From: Synechococcales cyanobacterium GL140_1_metabinner_5_sub | GTDB lineage: Bacteria; Cyanobacteriota; Cyanobacteriia; Cyanobacteriales; Chamaesiphonaceae | Direction of reading: 5' to 3' | Assembly (NCBI GenBank): GCA_025359065.1 | Contig: JANYHM010000038.1 | Location: forward strand, 62,001 to 126,000 | Length of the DNA stretch: 64,000 nucleotides | In this document: piece by piece, positions 26,928 to 35,995 of the stretch | How the letters are laid out: each line of letters begins with the position of its first letter | How positions within the stretch are numbered: position 1 is the first letter of the stretch | Position numbers and translations under genes: made by a program | Notes under the pieces: generated by a model | Databases searched by the model: none | The model's input: only the letters and a program-made list of their open reading frames with translations | Told to the model about the DNA's origin: nothing

Positions 26928-27138
26928 GACTTTTGGGGTGTAGACTATTGGGTTTGTGCTAGAAGCTGCAAGGTGGATTGATCGGCTGCGGTGGATTGGC
27001 GAAATTGGTTAATTTCTTCAGGGGTGGGAAAGGTGGCCATGGCTGAATTTCAAAGATTTGCTTAAAACTGAGGTCTATTTCTGCACAATTCTAGATCATC
27101 AGGTTAAGCTGAGACAAGCCGCCATCTTTGAAGTGACT

Positions 27139-30100
27139 ATGCAGACGATCGAAATTCGCCAAACGACGGGAATGAGTGCGATTGTGTCGATCGCCGGGTC
27201 AGAGTTTGATGTTACCCTGTGCGATCCCTTTACTGAGGTAGAGGAGCAATCGCTGGAATGGTACTTTGAGGAATGGATCAAGATACCTTTTACGGATGAG
27301 ACGATCGCCAAACGAGCGGCGGGCAGCGTGAGAACCTACGGTGAGAATTTGTTTGAGCAAGTATTTACCGGAAGAGCCTATGGTGCCTATCAAAAGGTAA
27401 ACGGGTCGCTGAGTGAGTTACAGATTGTGATTACGGGCGATCCGGAGTTTCAGGGTTTGCATTGGGAAGCGCTGTGGGATCATGATTTTGCGCGTCCGTT
27501 GGCGGTCGATTGTGTGATGGTGCGGCAACGCAGGAGGCTCGGTGCGGTGAATGCAGCGCAAGTGCAAGAATCGCCGGTGCTGAATTTGTTGATCGTGACG
27601 GCGCGCCCCCATGAAGAAAAGGATGTTGGCTATCGCACGATTTCGCGTCCGCTGGTGGAGGCGATTCGGGATGCTGAGCTGCGGGTGAATGTGGAGTTGG
27701 TGCGTCCGGGAACCTATGAGGCTTTTGTGCGCCATTTAGAAGCGAAGCCCGAGGGTTTTTATCATGTGGTGCATTTTGATTTGCATGGTGGATTGATGAC
27801 CTATGAGCATTTTCAGAAGTATGAGCGCGGGTTGAATCAGTACACTTTCCAACGTGGCTATGGGTTATCTAATCTACAGCCCTATGCTGGGGTGAAGGCG
27901 TTTTTGTTTTTTGAGGGTGAGGAAGCAGGTGATGCTGTCCCGGTGACTGCGGACGAAATGGCGCAACGGTTGCAAGGTCGGGGGATTCCAGTCTGTATTT
28001 TGAATGCTTGCCAGTCTGGGAAACAGGCAGGGGTGAATGGTATTGCGCTGCCAAATGACCAGGAGCGATCGAGCACTCCCATTGACGATCGCGAAACTAG
28101 TTTGGGCGCACGATTGATGGATGCGGGAATGCAAATGGTTGTGGCCATGGGCTATAGCGTTACTGTTGATGCTGCCAAGCTGTTGATGGGAAAGGTTTAT
28201 GGCGAATTGTTTGCGGGAAAGGCGTTACCGATGGCGATTCGATCGGGACGACGAGAGTTGTTTGATAACAAGGTGCGCCGGGTGTATTTCAATCAGCGGG
28301 TTGATTTGGAGGATTGGTTGTTGCCGGTGGTGTATGGCAATCAGGCGGTGAATTTGCGGCTGCGGGAGATGACTTTTGCGGAGCGGGAGGATTATTACGG
28401 GCGACAGGCGACGGAATATCGTTTTGCAGGGGCGACCTATGGGTTTGTGGGTCGAGATTTGGATATTTTGAAGTTGGAGAAGGCGCTGTTGCGGCAGGGC
28501 GTTGTGCTACTCCAAGGCATGGGTGGGACAGGGAAGACGACGCTGCTGCTGTATTTGCGGGAGTGGTGGAAACAGACAAATTTTGTGGCAGGGGTGTTTT
28601 ATTTTGGCTATGACACGAAGGCTTGGACGTTGGAACAGATGGTGTTTGAGATTTCAAATAATATCTTTCGTGATGCGGAGTTGCGGCAGTTTCAGGCGAT
28701 GAAGTTGGAAGCGAAGTTGGGGGAGCTGGTGCAGGTGCTGCGGAGTAAGCGGTTTGGGTTGATGTTGGATAATTTGGAGTCGGTGACGGGGCAGGCGTTG
28801 GCAATTCAGAATACTTTGCCGATCGAGGAGCAAACTCAGATTCGGGAGTTTTTGGCGCGGGTTGTGGGGGGCAAGACGCTGGTGGTGTTGGGTTCACGGG
28901 GACGGGAGGAGTGGCTGAAGTCGGTGTATCAGGGGTGTCGTTATGAGTTGCGGGGGTTGGATGGGGAGGCGCGATCGCAGTTGGCGAAGTTGGTGTTGGA
29001 GCGGCAGGTGGTTGATGGGGCGAAGCGGCGGGGGATTTTGGCGGATAAGGGGTTTGAGCGGTTGATGGGGTTGTTGGCGGGGTATCCGTTGGCGATCGAG
29101 GTGGTGTTGGGGAATTTGGCGCGGCAGACGGTGGGGGAGGTGTTGGCGGGGTTGGATGCTGCGGATGTGGGACTTGATAAGGAGGGGGATAAGACGGAGA
29201 GTATTTTGAAGTGTGTGGAGTATTCCCATAGCAATTTGTCGGCGGAAGCCCAGAAGCTGTTGCTGTGTTTGGCTCCTTTTAGTGGGTTTATCGATCGAGG
29301 ATTTTTAGGGAATTATGCTGAGGAGTTGCAGAAGCTGGAGCCGTTTCAGGATTATCCCTTTGAGCAGTTGGATGGGGCGGTGCAGGAGGCGATCAATTGG
29401 GGATTATTATCACCAAGGTCTGAAGAAGATCCACAATTGCTATCGATTCAGCCTGTGTTCCCCTATTTCTTGAAGACAAAGTTAGCGCAGCAGGATGAAA
29501 TAATTCGTGAATCACTGCGCGACGGATTTAAGAATCACTATCAGGGTTTGGCAGGTGTTTACAACCAGTTGATGGATTCTAAGGATGCACAAGAGCGACA
29601 GCGAGGGATTTTCTTCTGCGAATCAGAGTATGAGAACTTGTATGGTGCGTTGCAGATTTGTTTGGAGCGACAAGAAAGCGTTAGTATCTTGTTCTGCCTG
29701 ACAGACTATTTTGAGAGAACTCAGAATTACCCAGCAACTTTGGAAATTGCTGGTCAAGTTTGTGAGCACTTAAAAAAATACCCTCAAGAATTCCTACATA
29801 GTGATTTAGGTTGTCAGATTCCATTTGCTTTCCATCGACTTGCCAGTGGCTTTTTGGGACTTAAGGAATACAATTCAGCAAAGAATTTATATCAACAAGC
29901 ATTGAAAAGCTATGAAATTGTATTCATTGAATCTGAGAAACAACGACGACTTTGGATTGCGACATCCTATCACCAGTTAGGCAGAGTTGCCGAAGAACTG
30001 CGAGAGTTTGAACAAGCCCGCAACTACTATCTACAAGCTCTAGAAATCGATATCGAATTCAATGATCGCTATGCCCAAGCCGGCATCTATCACCAGTTAG

Positions 30101-30837
30101 GCATAGTTGCCCAAGGACTGCGGGAGTTTAAACAAGCCCACAACTACTATCAACAAGCTCTGCAAATCAAAGTCGAATTCAATGATCGCTATGCTCAAGC
30201 TAGCACCTATCACCAGTTAGGCATAGTTGCCCAAGGACTGCGGGAGTTTAAACAAGCCCGCAACTACTATCAACAAGCTTTGCAAATCAAAGTTGAATTC
30301 AATGATCGCTATGCTCAAGCTAGCACCTATCAACAGTTAGGCAGAGTTGCCCAAGAGCTGCGGGAGTTTGAACAAGCCCGCAACTACTATCAACAAGCTC
30401 TGCAAATCTTCGTCGAATTCAATGATCGCTATACCCAAGCTGTCTCCTATCAACAGTTAGGCAGAGTTGCCCAAGAACTGCGGGAGTTTGAACAAGCCCG
30501 CAACTACTATCTACAAGCTCTGCAAGTCTATGTCGGATTCAATGATCGCTATGCCCAAGCTGTCTCCTATCAACAGTTAGGCATAGTTGCCCAAGAACTG
30601 CGGGAGTTTAAACAGGCTCGCAACTACTATCAACAAGCTCTGCAAATCTTCATCGAATTCAATGATCGCTATAATCAAGCCAGCGCCTACGGTCAATTGG
30701 GATTGTTAGCAGAATCTGAGGGAAACCTTGCAGAGGCGCGGGCTTGTTTGCAGACTACCCTAGAAATCTTTACGGAGTTTGGCGACGAGCATTCGATGGC
30801 AATTGCTCAACGGAATCTCGATCGCCTATCCTCTTGA
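27139..30837 (+). CDS. CHAT protease - STAND ATPase - TPR protein (NLR-like)
   Basis: This 1232-residue cytoplasmic protein starts at ATG 27139 (MQTIEIRQTTG); the frame is open to a TTG at 27058. Residues about 1-400 form a CHAT caspase-like domain with His216 (VVHFDLHGG) and Cys291 (LNACQSGKQ). Residues about 430-680 form a STAND/NB-ARC-like ATPase with P-loop GMGGTGKTT (460-468), Walker B LMLDNLES (Asp544), LGSRGREEW and GYPLAIEV. A helical linker and TPRs follow, the last six TPR units being 40 residues long and nearly identical. The layout matches sensors that oligomerise on ligand binding and release a protease. The coding strand is very G-rich at 28.3-29.2 kb. An antiphage or cell-death role is inference. 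Confidence 0.92.
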   Translation: MQTIEIRQTTGMSAIVSIAGSEFDVTLCDPFTEVEEQSLEWYFEEWIKIPFTDETIAKRAAGSVRTYGENLFEQVFTGRAYGAYQKVNGSLSELQIVITGDPEFQGLHWEALWDHDFARPLAVDCVMVRQRRRLGAVNAAQVQESPVLNLLIVTARPHEEKDVGYRTISRPLVEAIRDAELRVNVELVRPGTYEAFVRHLEAKPEGFYHVVHFDLHGGLMTYEHFQKYERGLNQYTFQRGYGLSNLQPYAGVKAFLFFEGEEAGDAVPVTADEMAQRLQGRGIPVCILNACQSGKQAGVNGIALPNDQERSSTPIDDRETSLGARLMDAGMQMVVAMGYSVTVDAAKLLMGKVYGELFAGKALPMAIRSGRRELFDNKVRRVYFNQRVDLEDWLLPVVYGNQAVNLRLREMTFAEREDYYGRQATEYRFAGATYGFVGRDLDILKLEKALLRQGVVLLQGMGGTGKTTLLLYLREWWKQTNFVAGVFYFGYDTKAWTLEQMVFEISNNIFRDAELRQFQAMKLEAKLGELVQVLRSKRFGLMLDNLESVTGQALAIQNTLPIEEQTQIREFLARVVGGKTLVVLGSRGREEWLKSVYQGCRYELRGLDGEARSQLAKLVLERQVVDGAKRRGILADKGFERLMGLLAGYPLAIEVVLGNLARQTVGEVLAGLDAADVGLDKEGDKTESILKCVEYSHSNLSAEAQKLLLCLAPFSGFIDRGFLGNYAEELQKLEPFQDYPFEQLDGAVQEAINWGLLSPRSEEDPQLLSIQPVFPYFLKTKLAQQDEIIRESLRDGFKNHYQGLAGVYNQLMDSKDAQERQRGIFFCESEYENLYGALQICLERQESVSILFCLTDYFERTQNYPATLEIAGQVCEHLKKYPQEFLHSDLGCQIPFAFHRLASGFLGLKEYNSAKNLYQQALKSYEIVFIESEKQRRLWIATSYHQLGRVAEELREFEQARNYYLQALEIDIEFNDRYAQAGIYHQLGIVAQGLREFKQAHNYYQQALQIKVEFNDRYAQASTYHQLGIVAQGLREFKQARNYYQQALQIKVEFNDRYAQASTYQQLGRVAQELREFEQARNYYQQALQIFVEFNDRYTQAVSYQQLGRVAQELREFEQARNYYLQALQVYVGFNDRYAQAVSYQQLGIVAQELREFKQARNYYQQALQIFIEFNDRYNQASAYGQLGLLAESEGNLAEARACLQTTLEIFTEFGDEHSMAIAQRNLDRLSS
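29968..30687 (+). repeat. Six near-identical 120-nt (40-residue) TPR repeats
   Basis: Copies begin at 29968, 30088, 30208, 30328, 30448 and 30568, each starting TATCACCAGTTAGGC or TATCAACAGTTAGGC. A diverged copy starts at 30688. Units contain LREF.QARNYY.QAL and EFNDRYAQA. Near-identity at DNA level, including synonymous positions, indicates recent duplication or gene conversion and probable copy-number change between strains. Confidence 0.93.
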
Positions 30838-30942
30838 GCAGTCGATCGATTCTGCCAGGTAAACACTGCGTACACAGTCGCCCAGGTCAGGGTTGCAGCG
30901 ATCGATCAACCATGCAGCAACAAACTTAATACCATGAAATAA

Positions 30943-31332
30943 CTACATCGATATACCCAAGAATAAATTGGGGGATACTTTAAAGAGGTTGCCCAACACA
31001 GTCGCTTGCACTGGGGCGATCAATTCAGTACCCTCAATGATTGCTGATATGAGTTCGATCGAACCTAATTTGCCTACTAAATCTGATCGGGTGGTGCCAC
31101 TAGCTTCCATAATGTGTTGCAATATTTCATGAGGCTTAGAAACCGCTAAAGCATAATGTTCAGCTTCATAGGCTTCAATCAACACAACGAGTAATCGGTA
31201 AATCGCTCTCTCTTCAGGCGTTTTTTGCTTGTTAAAAGTCAACCGTTCAGCGATTCTGCTGAGCAGACACTACGTGAACGCCAAAGCGCGTTCATATTCA
31301 GCCTCACTATCAATCACTTTAGGCACAACCAT
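30943..31332 (-). pseudogene. HigA-type antitoxin gene broken by a 24-nt insertion
   Basis: From ATG 31332 the frame encodes MVVPKVIDSEAEYERALAF, then Thr and TAG (31270-31272), then resumes AERLTFNKQKTPEERAIYR and continues to a complete C-terminus at 30943. The last part has the HigA/Xre helix-turn-helix (PHEILQHIMEASGTTRSDL, then VSPNLFL). Removing 24 nt around the stop restores an unbroken ALAFAERL, as in HigA relatives. AGGAAGGAGAGGG before 31332 supports that as the original start. A TTG at 31242 could still start a 99-residue product. No HigB toxin gene is adjacent. This is an orphan, disrupted antitoxin. Confidence 0.75.
31248..31280. repeat. Probable small dispersed repeat inserted in the higA-like gene
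   Basis: The minus strand reads TTCACGTAGTGTCTGCTCAG followed by CAGAATC. It resembles the CGTTCGCGTAGCG-type short repeats scattered through cyanobacterial genomes, and a related CGTTCGCGTAACGCTTCT occurs at 50230. Its net length of 24 nt keeps the host reading frame but brings in a TAG. Confidence 0.5.
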
Positions 31333-31435
31333 TTTCCCTCTCCTTCCTCTTAGCTAACCCAGTGAGCATAAAAATACAATCTACACCATTTATGACGTAT
31401 TGTAGTGCCATCTAGACTACTCCCAATAACAACGC

Positions 31436-32263
31436 ATGTTTGATAGTGTCTCCAAATTCCAGATCGAGCAATACCCCGAAGACTTCGCCACTTGGCTTAT
31501 TGGCCGACCAATCACCTTCACCACCCTCAAACCCAGTGAACTGTCGATCGAACCCATCCGCGCTGACAGCATGATCCTGCTGAACTCCAGTGACATGATC
31601 CTACACGTCGAGTTCCAAACCCAGCCCGACCCCAAAATTGGTTTCCGCACCGCCGACTATCGCCTGCGCGGATACCGCAAATTTCCAGGCAAAGACATGC
31701 GCCAGATCATCATCTATCTACGTCCCACCACCTCCACCGAAGTCTACAAAACCACCTTTCAAGCAGGCAAACTCCACCACGAATTTGAAGTAATCCGCAT
31801 CTGGGAAGTCCCAGCAGCAGAGTTATTAAAAGCACCGGGGCTATGGCCCTACGCCGTTCTAAGTGACACCCAGCAACCAGAAGTCATTTTGAGTGAAGTT
31901 GTTTCCCGCATCGAAGCACTCCCCAGAAGCGAACAAAGTAACCTGCTGGCTGTTACCAGTGTCATGGCTGGGTTAACATTAGACAAAGAAGTCATTCAAA
32001 GATTAATCCGGAGCGATGTCATGCAAGAATCTGTAATTTATCAAGACATTTTAGCTGAGGGCTTAGCCACGGGACGTGCTCAAGGCGTTGCCCAAGGAAT
32101 GGTCGCAACAATGTCTAGGCAATTAAGCCGCAAGCTTGGAGTCTTGCCGATCGACCTGCAAACTCAGATCAGCGCTCTAGGCATCGATCGGCTAGAAGCT
32201 TTAAGTGATGCTCTATTTGACCTTAATAGCTTGGACGAGCTGACAACTTGGTTAACTCAATAG
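31436..32263 (+). CDS. Rpn/DUF4351-type nuclease-like protein
   Basis: This 275-residue protein is related to the Rpn family. The N-terminus MFDSVSKFQIEQYPEDFATW is followed by a nuclease-like core with DMILHVEFQTQPD (the E-x-Q of a PD-(D/E)XK variant) and RQIIIYLRP. A helical middle and a C-terminal DUF4351-like tail (LSRKLGVLPIDLQTQISAL, ending LDELTTWLTQ) follow. It is the second Rpn-type gene in the island, 98 nt from the broken antitoxin and divergent from it. Its role, DNA cutting in recombination or defence, is inferred from the family. Confidence 0.83.
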   Translation: MFDSVSKFQIEQYPEDFATWLIGRPITFTTLKPSELSIEPIRADSMILLNSSDMILHVEFQTQPDPKIGFRTADYRLRGYRKFPGKDMRQIIIYLRPTTSTEVYKTTFQAGKLHHEFEVIRIWEVPAAELLKAPGLWPYAVLSDTQQPEVILSEVVSRIEALPRSEQSNLLAVTSVMAGLTLDKEVIQRLIRSDVMQESVIYQDILAEGLATGRAQGVAQGMVATMSRQLSRKLGVLPIDLQTQISALGIDRLEALSDALFDLNSLDELTTWLTQ

Positions 32264-32512
32264 CTCAACCAAAAAACTTTTCCCTTAATGCTTACAACTC
32301 GTTCGCGCTGCTGACAATTATCTTTGCTCAGTCACTATCGAATCGCAATTTGATTTACGCATGATGCTAGGGTGAATCCATCATTCGAGCTGGACTTAAG
32401 ATTGATGTTCTGAATATTTAGTAGCATTATCGAGAGACTCTGATGAGCTAAAACTACTTAATATGTAATAAAATTCTACTCTAAAGCAATCAAAACTTGG
32501 TTCAATCATTTT

Positions 32513-33112
32513 ATGCCCTACAGCAGCTTCACAATTGCTCAAGTCAAACGGCAATTTCACATTGAGGTACTCATAGAGCCTTTCTTCCAAGATGTACCAA
32601 TAATTATTCCTGGAGAATGGCTAACTACCCTTCTTGCCAAATCAGCTCCTTTGGCTGTGACATTAGGAACTAAAAAAGTGCGGTCTGAGTTGATTATTGC
32701 CCCACTACTATTTGAATTTCGGGAACTCCTCGATCGCAAGGTGAGCTTTTTTTCTGGTGCAGATTTTAGTGTTGATCTAGAGTCAGGACTCAATGGCGTG
32801 TGTGATTTTCTGCTGACTCGCTCCGCTTCTGAAGTAAATATCGAAGCTCCAGCTATCATTATCATTGAAGCTAAAAGAGGAGAGTTAAATGCGGGTTGGG
32901 GTCAATGTGCGGCAGAAATGATTGCCGCCCAAAAATTTAATCAAACCAACGAGCGCGAAACACCATCTATCTATGGCAGCGTGACCACTGGCACCATGTG
33001 GCAATTTCTGAAGCTCACCGGGCAAGTTTTAACAATCGATGTGACCGAATATCCCCTCGATCCAGTGGAGCGAATTTTAGGAATTCTCAAGTGGATGGTC
33101 GAAGTTGAGTAA
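32513..33112 (+). CDS. Hypothetical protein with D-ExK nuclease-like core
   Basis: This 199-residue soluble protein is of a kind common in cyanobacteria: MPYSSFTIAQVKRQF at the N-terminus, FFSGADFSVD, then CDFLLTRS and IIIIEAKRGEL. The Asp and the E-x-K spaced by about 25 residues match the active-site layout of restriction-endonuclease-like folds. GWGQCAAEMIAAQ and the C-terminus VERILGILKWMVEVE complete it. Biochemical function is unknown. It closes the accessory island. Confidence 0.78.
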   Translation: MPYSSFTIAQVKRQFHIEVLIEPFFQDVPIIIPGEWLTTLLAKSAPLAVTLGTKKVRSELIIAPLLFEFRELLDRKVSFFSGADFSVDLESGLNGVCDFLLTRSASEVNIEAPAIIIIEAKRGELNAGWGQCAAEMIAAQKFNQTNERETPSIYGSVTTGTMWQFLKLTGQVLTIDVTEYPLDPVERILGILKWMVEVE

Positions 33113-33147
33113 GTATGATATGGGTATGGAATAGAGCACAAGTGAAC

Positions 33148-33510
33148 ATGAAAAAAACTACAACAATACTGCTGAGTTGCCTTTTGACAATCAGCACGGG
33201 TACCTCGGTCTTTGCTGCCCCCAAAAGCTGCCCCCTGAAATCAATAATTTTCAACTGTCTATCCAAAGGGCCAATCACGATCGTGGCAGTCAGAAGTAAC
33301 CAAACTTACGGAGCTACTTCTAATTCTGGCACTTTGGCAGATGGAACTTACAAATTTGGCGGAACCGCCTATCGGTTTATTAGCGGTGGACTCAAAGATA
33401 AATCGATTTTCTGGAAAGAAGGCAAAGTTTATTTGGTGGATACCAAAGCTGAAGATAAAGCTGCTGAATTAGCGAAGTTTGACGGTGCTTTAGTCTGTGT
33501 CAGAAGTTAG
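33148..33510 (+). CDS. Small exported protein of unknown function
   Basis: The start at ATG 33148 gives MKKTTTILLSCLLTISTGTS, a clear signal peptide with cleavage near VFAAPK; the frame is open 11 codons further upstream but that would bury the signal. The mature part, about 97 residues, has three cysteines and a segment TYGATSNSGTLADGTYKFGG. No family was recognised. Confidence 0.72.
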   Translation: MKKTTTILLSCLLTISTGTSVFAAPKSCPLKSIIFNCLSKGPITIVAVRSNQTYGATSNSGTLADGTYKFGGTAYRFISGGLKDKSIFWKEGKVYLVDTKAEDKAAELAKFDGALVCVRS

Positions 33511-33718
33511 CAAAATACAATTGAAACTAAATACTACTTAAAATAATTTTATTTGACCAGAGCAAAAAGCTTTAGAATAGATAATGGGTTGCTATTGCAG
33601 CCTATCTAAACAATCGCTCTGGCCGTATTCCCAGCATCTTGCTGGAAATTTTATCTGACGATGGTTTCAGCATGTATCCAAAAACCCATTGTCATTAATA
33701 ATATTCTCATCAATAACA

Positions 33719-34795
33719 ATGATCAGTCAAACCGAATACCTGAAAGTGCTGCGTCCGCTTCTACCCGCGTCAGCCTTTCAACCGAACAGCCATAAACTGT
33801 TCATTCTTGCCGTTAACCTGCTGATTTTGATCATGGGCTGGACGATCGCCCGCGACCTCGATCGATGGTCAATCATCTGGCTCTGGCTATATTTGCCCCT
33901 CAGCCTCATTATGGGCAACAGTATTATCATTTGCCTATTTGCTGCCCATGACTCGATGCACGGCAGCACCATCAGGCAACCCCGCCTGCGCTACCTCTCT
34001 GGTTTTTTAGCTTTAGCTATGCTCTGGATGCCACCAACTCTGTGGAAAGCCGTTCATAACCACAAGCACCACACCGAAACCAACGCCATTGGCGACCCCG
34101 ATCGCAGCTATTTAATTCAACAAAACAACACCTGGGGCAAATGGATTCAAAACTTGTTTGTGCCTTCTTCTGGAGTTAATTGGGCTTTGTTGATTTTGGG
34201 CATGGCTACTTCTTGGTTGGTGCATACATTCCGTCACATTACTTCGATTTTAATCTTCAATAATGCTGAAGTTACTTATGTGCCTGCTTCTGTAGTTGTA
34301 AATACTACTAAAAGATGGAAAATTGGATTAGAACTTGTGGCGATCGCCTTAGTTCACATCGGGATTTTAGCTTTCCTCAAATTTAATGTTTTAGCGATCT
34401 TACTGTCTTATATCTTGCCTTTGAGCATTGGTTACGCCGGAGTAATGTTCTATATTTATACCAATCATTTCCTCTGCCCGATGACAGATGTGAATGATCC
34501 TTTAGTGAACAGTGTGTCTTTGAAAATGCCCAAGATTTTTGACTTGTTACACTTTAATTTTTCTTACCACACAGAACATCATCTATTTCCCAGCATTAAT
34601 TCCGATTACTACCCGCTGGTGCAAGAGTTACTACAAACCCATTATCCAGAATCTTATAACCTCATCTCATTTGCAGAGGCATGGCAATTATTGCTGAGCA
34701 CTCCTCGCCACTACCAAGATGAAGTTACTTTGACCGATCGGCTGGGCAAAGAAGCTGTCCCTGTGCCAAGGCCACAGCGGGTGCGTAGTATTTAG
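33719..34795 (+). CDS. Membrane fatty acid desaturase-family protein
   Basis: This 358-residue di-iron membrane enzyme has histidine boxes HDSMH (77-81), HNHKHH (113-118) and HTEHH (284-288), with hydrophobic helices between them (about 27-45, 50-75, 155-180, 205-250). ATG 33719 (MISQTEYLK) is preferred over an upstream in-frame start at 33689. It belongs to the acyl-lipid desaturase / carotenoid hydroxylase superfamily; substrate and regiochemistry cannot be read from sequence. The upstream 208-nt gap is A/T-rich and may hold a regulated promoter, but no motif was recognised. Confidence 0.9.
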   Translation: MISQTEYLKVLRPLLPASAFQPNSHKLFILAVNLLILIMGWTIARDLDRWSIIWLWLYLPLSLIMGNSIIICLFAAHDSMHGSTIRQPRLRYLSGFLALAMLWMPPTLWKAVHNHKHHTETNAIGDPDRSYLIQQNNTWGKWIQNLFVPSSGVNWALLILGMATSWLVHTFRHITSILIFNNAEVTYVPASVVVNTTKRWKIGLELVAIALVHIGILAFLKFNVLAILLSYILPLSIGYAGVMFYIYTNHFLCPMTDVNDPLVNSVSLKMPKIFDLLHFNFSYHTEHHLFPSINSDYYPLVQELLQTHYPESYNLISFAEAWQLLLSTPRHYQDEVTLTDRLGKEAVPVPRPQRVRSI

Positions 34796-34812
34796 GGGAA
34801 CATCTCATCTCT

Positions 34813-35760
34813 TTAGTTTGCCAATAAATCGCAGATTTTGCCTTCTTGAGCCACGATCGCCCTGGTAAATAATTTTTTGGCCGATCGGGCAATTTCATCC
34901 ATAAACAAATCATCATGGCTGGGGTCATGATGAAAGATCACTAAATCTTTTACCCCAGCCGCCTGTGCTAAGCGTACTCCTTCTTGCCAAGTAGAGTGTC
35001 CCCAGCCAACCTTGCTATTGTTAGAGCTGATGTATTCTTCGTCGGTATACGTGCAGTCATAAATAAATAGATCAACTCCCTCAATAAACTGCAAGATATT
35101 GGCATCTAGTTCTCCAATGCGATGCTCGGTATCAGTGACATAGGCTGCCGATCGGCCATAATAATCCACTCGATACCCTGTAGCACCACCAGGATGATTC
35201 AAAGGTGTAGAAGTCACACTCACGTCCCCAATGCGTACTACTTCGTCCATTGCTAAATTATGAAAATACATTTCGGCACCCATAATTTTCAGCGGCACCG
35301 GAAAATTGGGATCCATCATTTGAGTATTTAAGCGCTCTTTAATGCTGATGCCATTGGGAGTCAGGCCACCATAAATATCAAAGCGATTACCTACCACAAA
35401 AGCTGGCGCAAAAAAGGGAAAACCCTGAATGTGATCCCAGTGGGAATGACTGAAAAAAATATGTCCAGTATTGTCTTGACGGCTTTCTCTCACCATGCTC
35501 TCACCCAAAAGTCGAATGCCAGTGCCTGCATCAAAAATCAAGCGTTCTTTACCCACCCGCATTTCTACACAGGGTGTGTTGCCGCCATAGCGCACTGTGT
35601 CCTTGCCAGGACAAGCAATACTGCCGCGCACACCCCAAAATTGCACTTGAAACTGGTCGATCGCCTTTGGCGCAACCTGCGTACACGTTTGGTCTGAGGT
35701 TACCTCAGACCCTTGCGTGGCAGGTTGTCTGGCAGGTCGCGGATCTATCGCACTGTACAT
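34813..35760 (-). CDS. MBL-fold metal-dependent hydrolase
   Basis: This 315-residue metallo-beta-lactamase fold protein has FWGVRGSIACPG, FDAGTGIRLLG and the metal motif HSHWDH (105-110), then a His in TSTPLNHPGG, Asp in YVTDTEH and a terminal His in VIFHHDPSHDD. The first 35 residues are a non-conserved extension. Such proteins are annotated as hydrolases of phosphodiesters or other esters; the substrate is unknown. It is convergent with the desaturase gene, 17 nt apart. Confidence 0.9.
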   Translation of the reverse strand: MYSAIDPRPARQPATQGSEVTSDQTCTQVAPKAIDQFQVQFWGVRGSIACPGKDTVRYGGNTPCVEMRVGKERLIFDAGTGIRLLGESMVRESRQDNTGHIFFSHSHWDHIQGFPFFAPAFVVGNRFDIYGGLTPNGISIKERLNTQMMDPNFPVPLKIMGAEMYFHNLAMDEVVRIGDVSVTSTPLNHPGGATGYRVDYYGRSAAYVTDTEHRIGELDANILQFIEGVDLFIYDCTYTDEEYISSNNSKVGWGHSTWQEGVRLAQAAGVKDLVIFHHDPSHDDLFMDEIARSAKKLFTRAIVAQEGKICDLLAN

Positions 35761-35995
35761 GAAAAAAGAGTGGTAGTCGGGGTAGCTTTAAAAGTTGGAA
35801 AACTATGCCTAGAGCAAGTCTAGCAGCTTTCATATCGGAATAACGTGATCGTCTAGAGTAAACAGACGCATCCTACCAACAACCCTTTGACAAAGCCATG
35901 GAATGATATCTTTAGTTTGCCCAACTTCCAGCAGATATTGCTTAGCATTTAGAAACAATCGTAGAATTGAACTGCAACCTTTTGGAGTCTGAGCT

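Noticed and set aside
28289-29234. Long minus-strand frames inside the CHAT-STAND gene
   Set aside because: They result from strong G bias on the coding strand and encode Pro/Gln/His-rich nonsense.
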